A DNA stretch of 64,000 bases. It comes from Onchidella celtica (Eukaryota > Mollusca > Gastropoda > Systellommatophora > Onchidiidae). Position 1 is the first letter of the stretch, and every line of letters starts with the position of its first letter. Made by a program: the position numbers and the translations under genes. The notes under the pieces are model-generated. The model did not search any database. It was not told the DNA's origin and saw only the letters and a program-made list of their open reading frames with translations. The DNA lies in NCBI GenBank assembly GCA_963931925.1, contig OZ007569.1:73584118-73648117 (forward strand), read 5' to 3'. Shown here in pieces: positions 1-10,300 of this stretch.

Positions 1-186
1 GCGGCCCTTACCAGAGGCAGCAAAGCATGGGAAGCTGACAGAGTCCAGCAGGCTATCAAAAAAAGAGAACGGCGCAAGAAAAGGCCCAGTGGTACTGAAC
101 CAACGGAGCACTCTTGTCATTTATGCGGAAGGGTCTGCAGGGCAAAAATAGGACTTATCAGTCACATGAGAAGCCATAAGTCATGA
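1..186 (+). CDS. C-terminal zinc finger tail of a retrotransposon ORF2 (partial)
   Basis: The open frame enters from the left edge and stops at TGA 184-186. It encodes a basic stretch rich in KRERRKK followed by one C2H2 finger (CHLCGR, then H and H in the RSHKS end). The same tail closes the ORF2 of copy B. Such a C-terminal finger in non-LTR elements is thought to help bind nucleic acid during target-primed reverse transcription. The endonuclease and reverse transcriptase parts must lie to the left of the window. It is part of a mobile element, not a host gene. Confidence 0.9.
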   Translation, partial: AALTRGSKAWEADRVQQAIKKRERRKKRPSGTEPTEHSCHLCGRVCRAKIGLISHMRSHKS

Positions 187-332
187 AAGAACAGTCTTTC
201 CGTTCTGTCCTCTGTGTCCTTTAGTTCTCTTTATTGTCCATGTGTTGAAATTCTCAACAATTTCTGTTCTTTATTCCTCTGGTGTTGTTAAGGTCATCAT
301 CATACCTGATGGACGAACTATTATTATTATTA
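1..332 (+). mobile_element. 3' end of an APE-type non-LTR retrotransposon (copy A, cut by window edge)
   Basis: This is the 3' end of the element whose full-length copy lies at 10159-14451 in the opposite orientation. Positions 1-332 match the reverse complement of about 10155-10486, and I saw only three mismatches. It holds the last 61 codons of the element ORF, a short 3' untranslated region and an ATT-repeat tail. The 5' part is outside the window, so its target duplication cannot be checked. The high identity to copy B points to recent activity of the family. Confidence 0.93.
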
Positions 333-1008
333 CATGTCCCATAATTTAATTAATCATTACCTCATCACAGCTGCATTTGTTAAGTTTTAATTATTTTTTT
401 TTACATTTTATGTTGAGCTCACAAGTTACTTTTGTGGCCTGTTATTTGCAAAGAGCCAAAAGGAATAAAAGTTGCATGGAATACTGAATAGAATGGAGAT
501 ACATCACCTGTTTAAAGGGGGCCAAATGTTGCATTTTATCAGTTTTCAGATGTAATCAGATTTTAAAAGGTTAACCATTATTCTGTCTTGCATGCAAGTT
601 TCAAGCCTTAATTTAAGCAATATGGTTTTAAAACAAGCATTTTTATAATCACACGGCACCACAGTCACCAAATTTCTCCTCTAACTGAAGCGCACCTTCT
701 CAGAATCATGTCGTGACCACCTGTCCTCTTTGAAGTGTTGTAATCATTATTGAAGATATTTTTTTCTTCAAAATAGAGAGAAATGGTTAAGACTTTTGAA
801 AATAATTCATAATACATTAATAGTAATCCATGTACTTAATAATTCTAAAGGGTCGGAATACAACTTTTATTCCTTTTGTGTTTGACAGGTTGCATTCATC
901 TTATCCCCGAGGGCGTAAATACACGTGTCTAATTTCTTATCCACAGAACACTTTTGATGTCTTTTCAATAAGAACCGCTTGGATCAGGTGATACAGTGAA
1001 AGGCAGCC
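333..1008 (+). other. Upstream region and probable 5' UTR of zinc finger gene A
   Basis: This AT-rich stretch has no open reading frame of note. Two pyrimidine-rich AG sites precede the start codon: one ending at 888 and a better one ending at 946 (CTTATCCACAG). I infer that a 5' UTR exon begins at 947 and runs straight into the coding exon, with the first UTR exon further left. I see no clear TATA box. A transcript would decide. Confidence 0.45.
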
Positions 1009-3786
1009 ATGAATCCTGTAACATCCAACAGCATTACCATATGCCTCCCACCATCTCTCAGCATCTCAGAGATCAATGCAGACAACTTGAGAAATGTGGT
1101 GGAAGCTGCTTGTCAGAATTCGCATGATGCCTTCAACCAGGATGGGGAGATCATCCTGTATGTGAAAGAACAAGACCAGGATCTTGATCAGCAGTTCATT
1201 TATGAACCTGTCTCTCAAGAGGGCATGTTTCAAGAGAAAATTGAAAATGGTATGTTGATAGATCCAATGACTGCAGTGCATGGTGGTAGTTTGATCCAGT
1301 TGCCAGAGACTGGGTTAATTCCAACACAGGAAGCCATCATGTTACCTGTTCAAGACAGTGACATGGTAGGAGTGACAGAGAACAGCTTTACCCCAGTGCC
1401 TGAAGCAACACCTGTTCTGCCAGTTCAGGCAACCAAAGCCCCTGTCCAAATTAAAAAGATTCTCACACCAGAAGTCCCTAAGGCTCAGGATAAGAAAGAC
1501 ATTACACCATCCTCTGAAACCAAACCCCACATCAGTAAACTTTCTATGAATAAAGGCATATTAGATAAACTTGACATTAAGAAGTCTATCAGTCCTGTTG
1601 TTATTAAAAAGGACCTTGATGGTGAAAAGGACAATGAGGAAAATGATCCGGCAAATCTGGATTATGAAAAACTGAAAAAACAAAAGCTAACTGGACCCCA
1701 GGGCTCAAAGATTTTTGGGTGCAAAAAATGTAGTTACAGAGCAGCAACAAGAACATTACTGAGGCAGCACATGATCATTCACTCAGACAAGAAATTTCAT
1801 TGCAAAAAGTGTGACTATTCTTGTCACACAGCTAGTCATCTGAAGCGACATATGTTTACTCACTCTCAACACAAACCTATACTTTGTTCACAATGTGGTT
1901 ACTCTTGCACACAGAACTTTCAAATGAAGGCTCATCTCTTACAGCATGAAACCAGCACTCCTTTTCAATGCAAAATCTGCAATGCTACCTATAAAAAAGA
2001 AGAGAGTCTGAAAGTTCACATGTTGGGGCATGACAATGTCACCAGATTTAGATGCACTGTCTGTAATTATGCTGGCAACAGATTTGGGGATTTTAAAAGA
2101 CATATGTTGACTCATTCCACTGATAAGCCACTGAAATGCAGCATGTGTAGTTACACATGTATCCGTCAATGGCGACTTAAAGCTCACATGAAAATTCACT
2201 CTCTGGATAAGCCCTTACTTTACTGCGATATCTGTGACTTTTCATGTTTGAGTGCACCACGCTTGAAGGATCATAAGGCAACCCATACACAAGAAGGAAT
2301 CCTGCGATGTGAAGTGTGTGACTATGTCTGCACGCAGCCTTCACGCTTAAGACGTCATATGAAGTCACACTCAAATTCTGCACAGAAGATATACACTGGC
2401 ACCACTTTCCCACCAGCATATCAGCAAAAGTTAGAACTGGAGCAAGCAGAGGCTGATGCTAATCAAGCCCCGACAACAACATATGTAAGCATTCCTGCCG
2501 CTCAAAACCTGGAACTGGAAGGCGACTGGGGAGCTGAACAGATGGATGAAGATCAGTTCAATGCATTTGCAGCATTTGCTGGGAAACAAGGTGGAGAGAC
2601 TTACACTATCACAACATCAGATGGAGGCCAAACCTACATCATCCAGACAGAAGCAGCCCCTGAACAGTTTGCTCAACAGCTGGCCCAAGCCCATTTTGAA
2701 CAAGTACAACAGATAGATACTCTTCAAGAAGCACCTCAGGTGTTACAGGAAATTGTGGAGGATCCCCCAGATATTAAACCGAACCCTGCAAAAATTAAGT
2801 CTGTAACTATTCCCGAAGCCCCACCAGTGCAGAAGCCACCAAAGAATCATTCAAAATCTAAGAGATTTCACTGTGACCAGTGTGACTTCTCTTGTGATTA
2901 CAAATCTACATTCACAGCCCACACCAAGAAGCATTCAACAGTGAAGAAGTATAAATGTGCTCACTGCGAATACATGTGTAATGATACATCGAGAATGAAA
3001 GACCATCTTCTTTGTCACACCACAGAAAAGATGTTCCATTGCCAGCTTTGTGATTTCTCGTGTAAACGAAAGATGGGCCTGAAAGATCACATGAAAGTTC
3101 ATACTGGGGAGAAGCCGTACCGTTGTAAGGACTGTGATCATACATGCCGATCTGCTGAAGGTCTCAAATCTCATATGTCAAAGCACTATGGTGTTAAACC
3201 ATACACATGTGATATCTGTGGACAGGGATGCTCATCATCTTACCTGCTGAAGAAGCATAAATTCATCCATGGGGAGAAACCCCTCCAGTGCCAGTACTGT
3301 GACTACAAATGTATCCAGAAGAAACAGCTGACCAACCACCTTCTGCAGCACAAATATCAACATCCTTTCTGCTGTAGTCTCTGCAGTGCCACATACAAAA
3401 AGGAAGAGAGTTTGAAGATTCACATGATGTCTCATGAAAATATTAAAAAATTCAGCTGTAATCTTTGCAACTATGCTGGTAATCGGTCAGCCGACTTCCG
3501 TAGGCACATGTTGACTCACTCCACTTCAAAGCCACTTCAGTGTCCTCAGTGTTCCTATTCCTGCATTCGTCAATCACGCCTCAAAGCCCACATGTTGGTA
3601 CATTCACAGGAAAGAACAACCAATCGTAAAATTGGTGCATCAATGCCTAAATCTTACAGATGTGCCTTCTGTGACTTTGCATGCACCCGCACATCCCGAC
3701 TCAAGGCCCATTTGTCAAAAGTTCACTTAGACCTTCCTGACAATGTCATTTTCAGCATAGACCTGAAGCAGATAGAGACTCAGTGA
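1009..3786 (+). CDS. Polydactyl C2H2 zinc finger protein, 18 fingers (paralog A)
   Basis: A 925-residue protein in one uninterrupted coding exon, probably a nuclear DNA-binding transcription regulator. The N-terminal 235 residues are acidic and proline-rich with no fingers. Cluster 1 has eight C2H2 fingers (residues about 238-454). An acidic, glutamine-rich linker follows (455-620), with two near copies of a GGETY/GGQTY unit. Cluster 2 has ten fingers (622-906). All fingers keep C-x2-C-x12-H-x3/4-H, and most are of the CDYSC type. Fingers 3-6 and 14-17 are a duplicated block: both contain a YKKEESLK finger followed by a YAGNR finger and a SCIRQ-type finger. The C-terminus after the last finger (HLDLPDNVIF) is conserved in paralog B at 21456-24038. 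The start is the first Met of the frame, placed after a likely splice acceptor. ZFP64-like or ZNF711-like assignments are possible, but I cannot name an orthologue. DNA target and biological role are unknown. Confidence 0.95.
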   Translation: MNPVTSNSITICLPPSLSISEINADNLRNVVEAACQNSHDAFNQDGEIILYVKEQDQDLDQQFIYEPVSQEGMFQEKIENGMLIDPMTAVHGGSLIQLPETGLIPTQEAIMLPVQDSDMVGVTENSFTPVPEATPVLPVQATKAPVQIKKILTPEVPKAQDKKDITPSSETKPHISKLSMNKGILDKLDIKKSISPVVIKKDLDGEKDNEENDPANLDYEKLKKQKLTGPQGSKIFGCKKCSYRAATRTLLRQHMIIHSDKKFHCKKCDYSCHTASHLKRHMFTHSQHKPILCSQCGYSCTQNFQMKAHLLQHETSTPFQCKICNATYKKEESLKVHMLGHDNVTRFRCTVCNYAGNRFGDFKRHMLTHSTDKPLKCSMCSYTCIRQWRLKAHMKIHSLDKPLLYCDICDFSCLSAPRLKDHKATHTQEGILRCEVCDYVCTQPSRLRRHMKSHSNSAQKIYTGTTFPPAYQQKLELEQAEADANQAPTTTYVSIPAAQNLELEGDWGAEQMDEDQFNAFAAFAGKQGGETYTITTSDGGQTYIIQTEAAPEQFAQQLAQAHFEQVQQIDTLQEAPQVLQEIVEDPPDIKPNPAKIKSVTIPEAPPVQKPPKNHSKSKRFHCDQCDFSCDYKSTFTAHTKKHSTVKKYKCAHCEYMCNDTSRMKDHLLCHTTEKMFHCQLCDFSCKRKMGLKDHMKVHTGEKPYRCKDCDHTCRSAEGLKSHMSKHYGVKPYTCDICGQGCSSSYLLKKHKFIHGEKPLQCQYCDYKCIQKKQLTNHLLQHKYQHPFCCSLCSATYKKEESLKIHMMSHENIKKFSCNLCNYAGNRSADFRRHMLTHSTSKPLQCPQCSYSCIRQSRLKAHMLVHSQERTTNRKIGASMPKSYRCAFCDFACTRTSRLKAHLSKVHLDLPDNVIFSIDLKQIETQ

Positions 3787-4160
3787 GCAGTGAAGTAGAA
3801 TTAAAGTTCACTTTATTACATTCAAATGTGGCAAAATCTTCAAACATTGGAACTTACACACTAAAAAATTATCAAGTACATGTACTTTGTGTGTTTCTCA
3901 AGATTTTGGAACGTCATAACTCTGTTGTAATTTGTGGGGTATGTGAAATTCTGTAGAAAAATTGCATGTTCAAAGCTCCGCTTTCCTGGAGTGATTTCAA
4001 TGTTTTCCTGGTTTTGTCTTTCTTATTTTCAGACATTTTGTTTCATCTTCCCAGCAGCTTCTGAATAATATTTATATCACAAAACAATAGAAATTTGATT
4101 GTGGATCTCATGTTTCCAAACAGAATCATGTAATAAATTTCTTTCCACTTTTTAGTGAGA
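3787..4160 (+). other. 3' UTR of zinc finger gene A with candidate poly(A) signal
   Basis: AT-rich sequence after the TGA stop. The first canonical AATAAA is at 4132-4137 and is followed by a T-rich stretch, so cleavage near 4150-4165 is plausible. Another AATAAA lies near 6962, so a longer UTR cannot be ruled out. Confidence 0.4.
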
Positions 4161-7100
4161 ATCCCATGCACTATCAATTCACAACCATGGTGGTGGCAGA
4201 AAGAAAGTAGCAAGCAGTTATTGAATGCTGGATAAGAAAATGTTTTTATTGTAAAATTATTGACTGATAGTATACACTGTACCTAACCTGCCATCATACA
4301 CTGTACTCATGTAATAGGCTACATGTAGTTTCTCTTATGTTCTTTATATTATGGTGTTGTTAGTGCTGAATAATTCTGTGAAATTTCATTTTCATGCTGT
4401 GTGAAGCTTCCATTGAATGATTGATTGCATCCAATTTCAGATTTGTATCAAAGGAAGAGTTTGTGCTGGAGCCGTAAATTGTGTGATTTTTTTCTTGGTT
4501 TGTACTGTAAACCTTTCCATAGTGTCCCATTCCCAAGTAGTCTCCAGATTAGGCTTATAATATCCAATGTATGGCTTGGCCAATTCAAGAAGCTTGTATT
4601 GTATTTCCAGACAAATTTATGTATTCTGTGGACAGTGTATTTGTAATATCTGAACAGCTAAAACTGAGTGGCCTGCTATTGGACTAAACTTGCACAAAGT
4701 TTGGACAACCCTGCTCTGGATAATACCATTGTCATTCTTCTAGCCTGGTTCTGCTGATTTTGAAGAGGAAAACTTCATACATGCTTCAGTTCTATTATCA
4801 GTGTCAATACATATAATGGGTAATGGGGCATAATGAGATTTTATTTCACTTCAGACTAACCAGGCAGTTCAGTGAAAAAATTCAAAGTTCACCAAAGTCC
4901 ATGAAACTATGATCAAAACAATAGTCTTGATACACTGATTACAAATCTTTTTGAATTTTTGAAATATCTATTTGTTGCAAAGTTATGATTTTTTTTTTTT
5001 CCATATTTATTTCGGGCTTAATTTTAGCACTAACGGCTGTGACAGGATCGGGCGAACGACCCTGGCCGTCGGCAGGGGAATTTATCCACTATTTCTATGT
5101 TATCGGATGCAAACTAACGCTGTTGAATATAAAGAAGCATTTTTAGGCCAAGCCCAGTGCCTTGGTGCCCGATTCAATTAACTGAATTTTTACCATTCGG
5201 GAGAAAAGGTCATTAAAAACATCTAAGTGGAGTTTCAAAAACATAAGACAAGTAGATTTTATGCACTCGCAGATTCAAAATTTACCTCATTTTTGAATCA
5301 AAATATATCTCTGAAATTATCGAATCGACACAAACTTGGAGAACGCCATTTTGAAGAGCATTCATTCCCCCTTTAAATTATGCATCGAAAGTGCCGACAA
5401 GTCAATATTAACGAAACAAAATGGACGGTTTTCGAGACCATGTAAGTGCGCAAAAGTCACGGCCGGTCACAGTTGGCAATGAGCGAAAAAGGCTGCCGTG
5501 TGCGAGCCTATCGGAGCATCACTGAACTGCCTTCTCTAACTATTGAACTTTGAAATGAACTACTGTTTGTAGAATAAGATTTTGCTCATGCTCCTGAGCT
5601 CTGATAGTACCACTGTTTTCATTATACATGTATAATATATAATGTCTGCAAACTTCAGAATTATTACAAACAGATGTATCATAATATAATATTTTAATAT
5701 CTCTACATTTGAGAATTTGTGTGCCCGGTTTTAAAAAAAAAAAAATATATACATACATAGTCATAAAGTATGATACATGTATGTACTTCCAACATTTGAA
5801 CATTCAAGAGATGTTTCATGTTGCAAGTCATTTGTCGGACTTCAATATTGGCTTAGGTGAAGTACATTTCAAACTACAAAACAGGTGGAATGTTATTTTG
5901 ATCTTTTGGAATGAAACTATGCAATGATGTCTTGTGACACTGACAGTGACACAGTCACAATGAGGCTTTGAGGCTACAGCAACATAGAAATAATTCTTAA
6001 TACCCCACCCCATGTGTATAATTTATAAATGGATGAAATGCTGCTTTGATTGAGTAAATCAGACCACAGTGTTACTGTTATATAAATACAGCCTGGGACT
6101 TGTTGTTGATCCTGGCTAGACTAGTTTTATACAACAGTACATAATTATGATATGATGCATATTGAAATTAGTGCAGTTTGTGTGACTTTTTCAGCACTGC
6201 TGAGATGGTCTCAGATGTTGATAGACTTGGCAGTGGATTGGAGATGGAACACTTTGTATTAAAACATACAATTGGAGAGCCGTGTGGTAAACTATCACAA
6301 CTTGGTGAAATTACAAACTTGTCAGGAAAAGCAAAAATCTGAATAACATTCTTTGTCAGACTTAGTGGATGTTGCTGTAGTAATACATGTATTTTAAAAA
6401 CTTCAGAATTTAGCCCCCAACAAATACAACTGTGGGATGTGCCATGGGCTACAAAAATGTCAAAAACATTTTGTATCAATTTTTTTTTAGAGTTTTCAAG
6501 TTAGGATAGTTAACCACACATCTCTCGAATTGATGTGGTTTTAGTTTTGCGAGAGAATTTTACTGTACTCTTTTCTCTGGTCGATGCAGCCCTGGGTGGA
6601 CAGATTGGCGCAGAAGTAATCATAACGCTGGAAAGCAGTTCTAATGAAAACAAACACAAAATTTTTTTTCAAATGAGCCTACTTGACCTTGCATTCTTGT
6701 AGTTGTACCCCAGGGTAAGATGTGATAACTGCGACACCATTCATGTCTAATGACTTCAGAGTAGTTTTATTTTTATTCCATTCCTACTCAGTGCTGATGT
6801 GCTGGTTGGCTACAAGTATAATTAGTTTGTATTTAATTTTTAAATGATGTATGGTTATGCTTGCTTGACATGGTACAGACTTTTGTATTAGTACTGTAAT
6901 CTTTTTTTTTTCCTTTCACTTTGCCATCCATTTCAAACTGCTTTTATAATGAAGATTGAATTGAATAAAAATCTGAAAATAAAAAGCTCAATGTGGATAG
7001 ACTTGTTAGTAATTGCAAATATACATACATGTGTGCATGTTCTGTATAATGTCGTCTACTTGCACTACTGTACACACATACATCATGTAGGCCTACTTTG

Positions 7101-8204
7101 TGTAAAAATTTTAATTTTTTTCTTTTTTCCATGTTTCAGTCCTTTCTTCTTGCAAGTGTCCACTGAATTTTGTCTGATCACATGACCTATGTACTGATCC
7201 TTGCCTAGATGTATGTTGTACGATTTTTTATTTTTAAAAAAATATGTACTATGGTTGACAGATGACAGCGAGATTCTTTTCTTTTTCCCTTTTTGTCTCC
7301 ACACTGCTTTGAAATTCACTCTCATACATGACATAATTTTAGCCAGTGACATACACACACAAAAACAGAGTCAATATGTGGCAACTAATGAAATTATAAC
7401 CAAAAATATTATTTAATTATTTTAATACAAAACTGATCTAACTGCCAAAGCGTACAGTATACATACATGTAATTATATATCACCACGATATCATCAGAAA
7501 GATAAGATCATGGCGGCCATCTTGGATACAAACATGCAGCATTATCATTCTCACTGCTCTGCACAATTTTATACATATTGTACTTCTTCAGTTCATTGTA
7601 GTATTACAGTTATTAGGTTACTAACATGGTCAAAACAAAATTCCGCCTTTGCCTTAGAAATGTCAAAACTTAAATGGCATGAAATTCTGAACAAAAGCTG
7701 GCTACCATAGTACATGTAATTTTTTTACTGGGAAACACCCTGAGGGGTAGACTGGAATCACCAGTTCCTGTATAATCAGAAAATCCATTGTACACATATA
7801 TTCAACTCAAGGCGATGACTGACATACATTTACATGTTCAAAATTTACTACACCATGATGTTCCGGTATTAGATAAGATCAAGAACAGCAGGGGGTGGAA
7901 GACCATGATTTGGTCACAAATTCACGTGTGAGAGGTTGAACTGAGGACAAAGTACAGATATACATGTACCTGTTTTATTGACTATAATGATTATCATATA
8001 AAGAAAAAACAGACTTTGGAGCAGGGAAGTGTTCAAATTATGCTGGCAGTGTTTCAGTGTTGGTTAAGTGGTGCTGCTACGAGATATCGTCGTAAATTAA
8101 ATGTAAATTAATTTTTCTGTCTTTCTTGGTCTTTTTGTTATTATCATTCTATACATGCCACATTCTAGTTTTCTGCACTCATAATCTTCACTATACCCAA
8201 GGAT
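4161..8204. other. Intergenic, no gene recognised
   Basis: AT-rich, with many poly-T tracts and TACATGTA palindromes. The patch at about 5025-5530 is richer in CpG than its surroundings and may be an old insertion, but I found no terminal repeats and no recognisable protein. The open frames here are short and look random. Confidence 0.5.
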
Positions 8205-8490
8205 GAAAGAAATCTTATAAATCAAGAGCTTTTATGTAGGCCTATGGTAAACTATCGTAACTCAACTTTCTTTAAAAATTGATCTTACAATGTATTTGGC
8301 ATGCTTGCGGCCCTTGGCTCCCCGCAGGTTATACTTTAAGTTGGGTGATTGAACTCTGAAACTAAGGATTAAATATCAATTAAAAAAATATATTATACAT
8401 ACATGTATATCATCTAATTGTAAGTCCGGTAAAGAACGTCATTCAGTTTTTTGCTTCTCGTGAAAAGTTTGTAAAAACCAAGAAATGTGG
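8205..8490 (-). repeat. Dispersed repeat family R1, copy 1
   Basis: Read on the minus strand, this matches stretches at 42110-42365, 47495-48895 (interrupted) and 58690-58925 (minus). Shared landmarks are a CGAGAAGC segment, an AACTTA then AACCTGCGGG segment, GCCAAGGG, GCCAAAT, and a TACGATAGTTTACCAT end. Copies are diverged. No coding capacity is visible, so a SINE or a non-autonomous DNA element is possible. Confidence 0.7.
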
Positions 8491-9169
8491 CCCTCGAAAT
8501 GCAGTACATGTATTGTAAATTTTATATGTTTGTAAATAAGGTAGGGTTTCTGAAACGAAGATTTAATACATGTAATACACAATGCACACAAGTTGCTCTT
8601 CAGTTGATGCACATGCATGAGCATTGTAGATAATTTAAAATAGTCTTTATTTTCTTTTGAGTACACCACTTTACACTGCACCTGCCACATAGTAATACAT
8701 TGTTACAATTAACAATGTAAAAGCTCACTGTGCACTCAACAGCAGTTTGCACATTTATCTTGCGTGCGCAATAGGAAATGTGCTAAGATCAGTTGTTGAG
8801 ACCATTAATACACAGTAAAGTTTTGTTTTGTTGTTGTTTACTTTCATTGTTTTTTTTTTTTTAACGAGAATCATTTTTATAAATACATGTATATGAACTA
8901 AAATTTGTGGTCTCTTCCAAATTCATTTTGCTTTTATCCACTCCTAGTTTTATCTCCTCGCATATGTTACTTATTATACTCGAGACTGGAGATTATAGGC
9001 CTACTCTTGCCTTGGCGTGCTAGCAATGCCCAGACACGCCACAGGTTGAATGGGATTGTAAGAAGGCGCTGGCGGCCATCAAAGGACGGGCCGCGACTCA
9101 TTATTTGAGTCATCGTGTTTGTAAAATGTAAACCGAGCAGCGTGTAGGCCTTTGATTATGAGAAGGTTT

Positions 9170-9650
9170 ATTTGTTTATCTATCTATCTATCTATCTATC
9201 TATCTTACCCATCTCTCTCTCTTCTATCTCTCTCTCTCTCTCTCTCTTTTATCTCTCTCTCTCTCTTCTATCTCTCTCTCACTATCTCTCTCTTTCTCTA
9301 TCTGTCTCTATCTTTGTCTCTCTTTATCTGTCTCTCTCTCTCTCTCGGTCTCTGTTTATCTATCTATCTATCAATCTACCTATCTATTCTATCTGTCAAT
9401 TTATCTATCTATCTATTCTATCTACATGTATCTGTCTATTCTATTTATCTATCTATTTTATCTATCTCTCTCTCTTTTTCCCTATCTCGCTCTCTCTCTC
9501 TCGCTCTCTATCTATCTATCTCTTTATCTGTCTCTCTCTCTCTCTATCTGTCTCTCTCTGTGTCTTTCACTACCTGTCTCTCTCTCTCTCTCTCTGTCTA
9601 TTTGTCTGTCGATCTCTCTGTCTCTTTCTCTCTCTATCTATCTATTTTCA
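9170..9650. repeat. Long TATC / TC microsatellite
   Basis: About 480 bp of interleaved TATC, TC and TGTC simple repeats, pyrimidine-rich on the plus strand. The long open frames over it translate to Ser/Leu/Tyr-rich runs in all three forward frames, as expected from the repeat itself, so they are not genes. Confidence 0.97.
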
Positions 9651-10143
9651 TCGCCCGTTGTCTTCCCTCTGGGCTTACCCCATCCTCTACCGACGTGTCA
9701 TACATTAACACCATTGGCTTTACATTGTAGTTGTGGTGAGTTGTGTCGGTTGAATCAGTCTGTTGTTTTTTGTTTTTTTTAATCGAGAAATTTTATTCAA
9801 TTTTATCTCATAGTGTACGGAAATGGTATGTGAGTGACTACAAACAAATTAAAGTTACAAAATCAATCACAATCAAATTAAAGTCACAAATCAATCACCA
9901 CAGTCACCGCTATTTTTCAACCCGTTACTTTGGCTGGGTTAGGCCAGCATCGAGCACTCAGCCCACACTGCGATGTTGAGAGGGGGTTTCAATGCGGACC
10001 ATTCCGGCTCGCGTCAGGAAGCAGGGAAAGAGACAGCTGGCGAAGCCACGCGTGGAATCTAGTTCAATAGTGTATATCTATGCATGCTAGTGACATTGAT
10101 AACGATACCTTTTAATACTTTTATAATAATGTATCACATCTTT
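9651..10143. other. Intergenic, nothing recognised
   Basis: Mixed composition with a GC-richer patch at about 9930-10070. It is the left flank of the full-length retrotransposon, whose target duplication begins at 10144. Confidence 0.5.
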
Positions 10144-10300
10144 TGGAATACGTGTAATAATAATAATAGTTCGACCATCAGGTATGATGATGACCTTAAC
10201 AACACCAGAGGAATAAAGAACAGAAATTGTTGAGAATTTCAACACATGGACAATAAAGAGAACTAAAGGACACAGAGGACAGAATGGAAAGACTGTTCTT

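Noticed and set aside
4972..5181. 69-codon frame in a CpG-richer patch
   Set aside because: No recognisable domain and no splice or neighbour support.
9152..9782. Three overlapping open frames of 118-192 codons
   Set aside because: All translate a TC/TATC microsatellite into Ser/Leu/Tyr runs; not genes.
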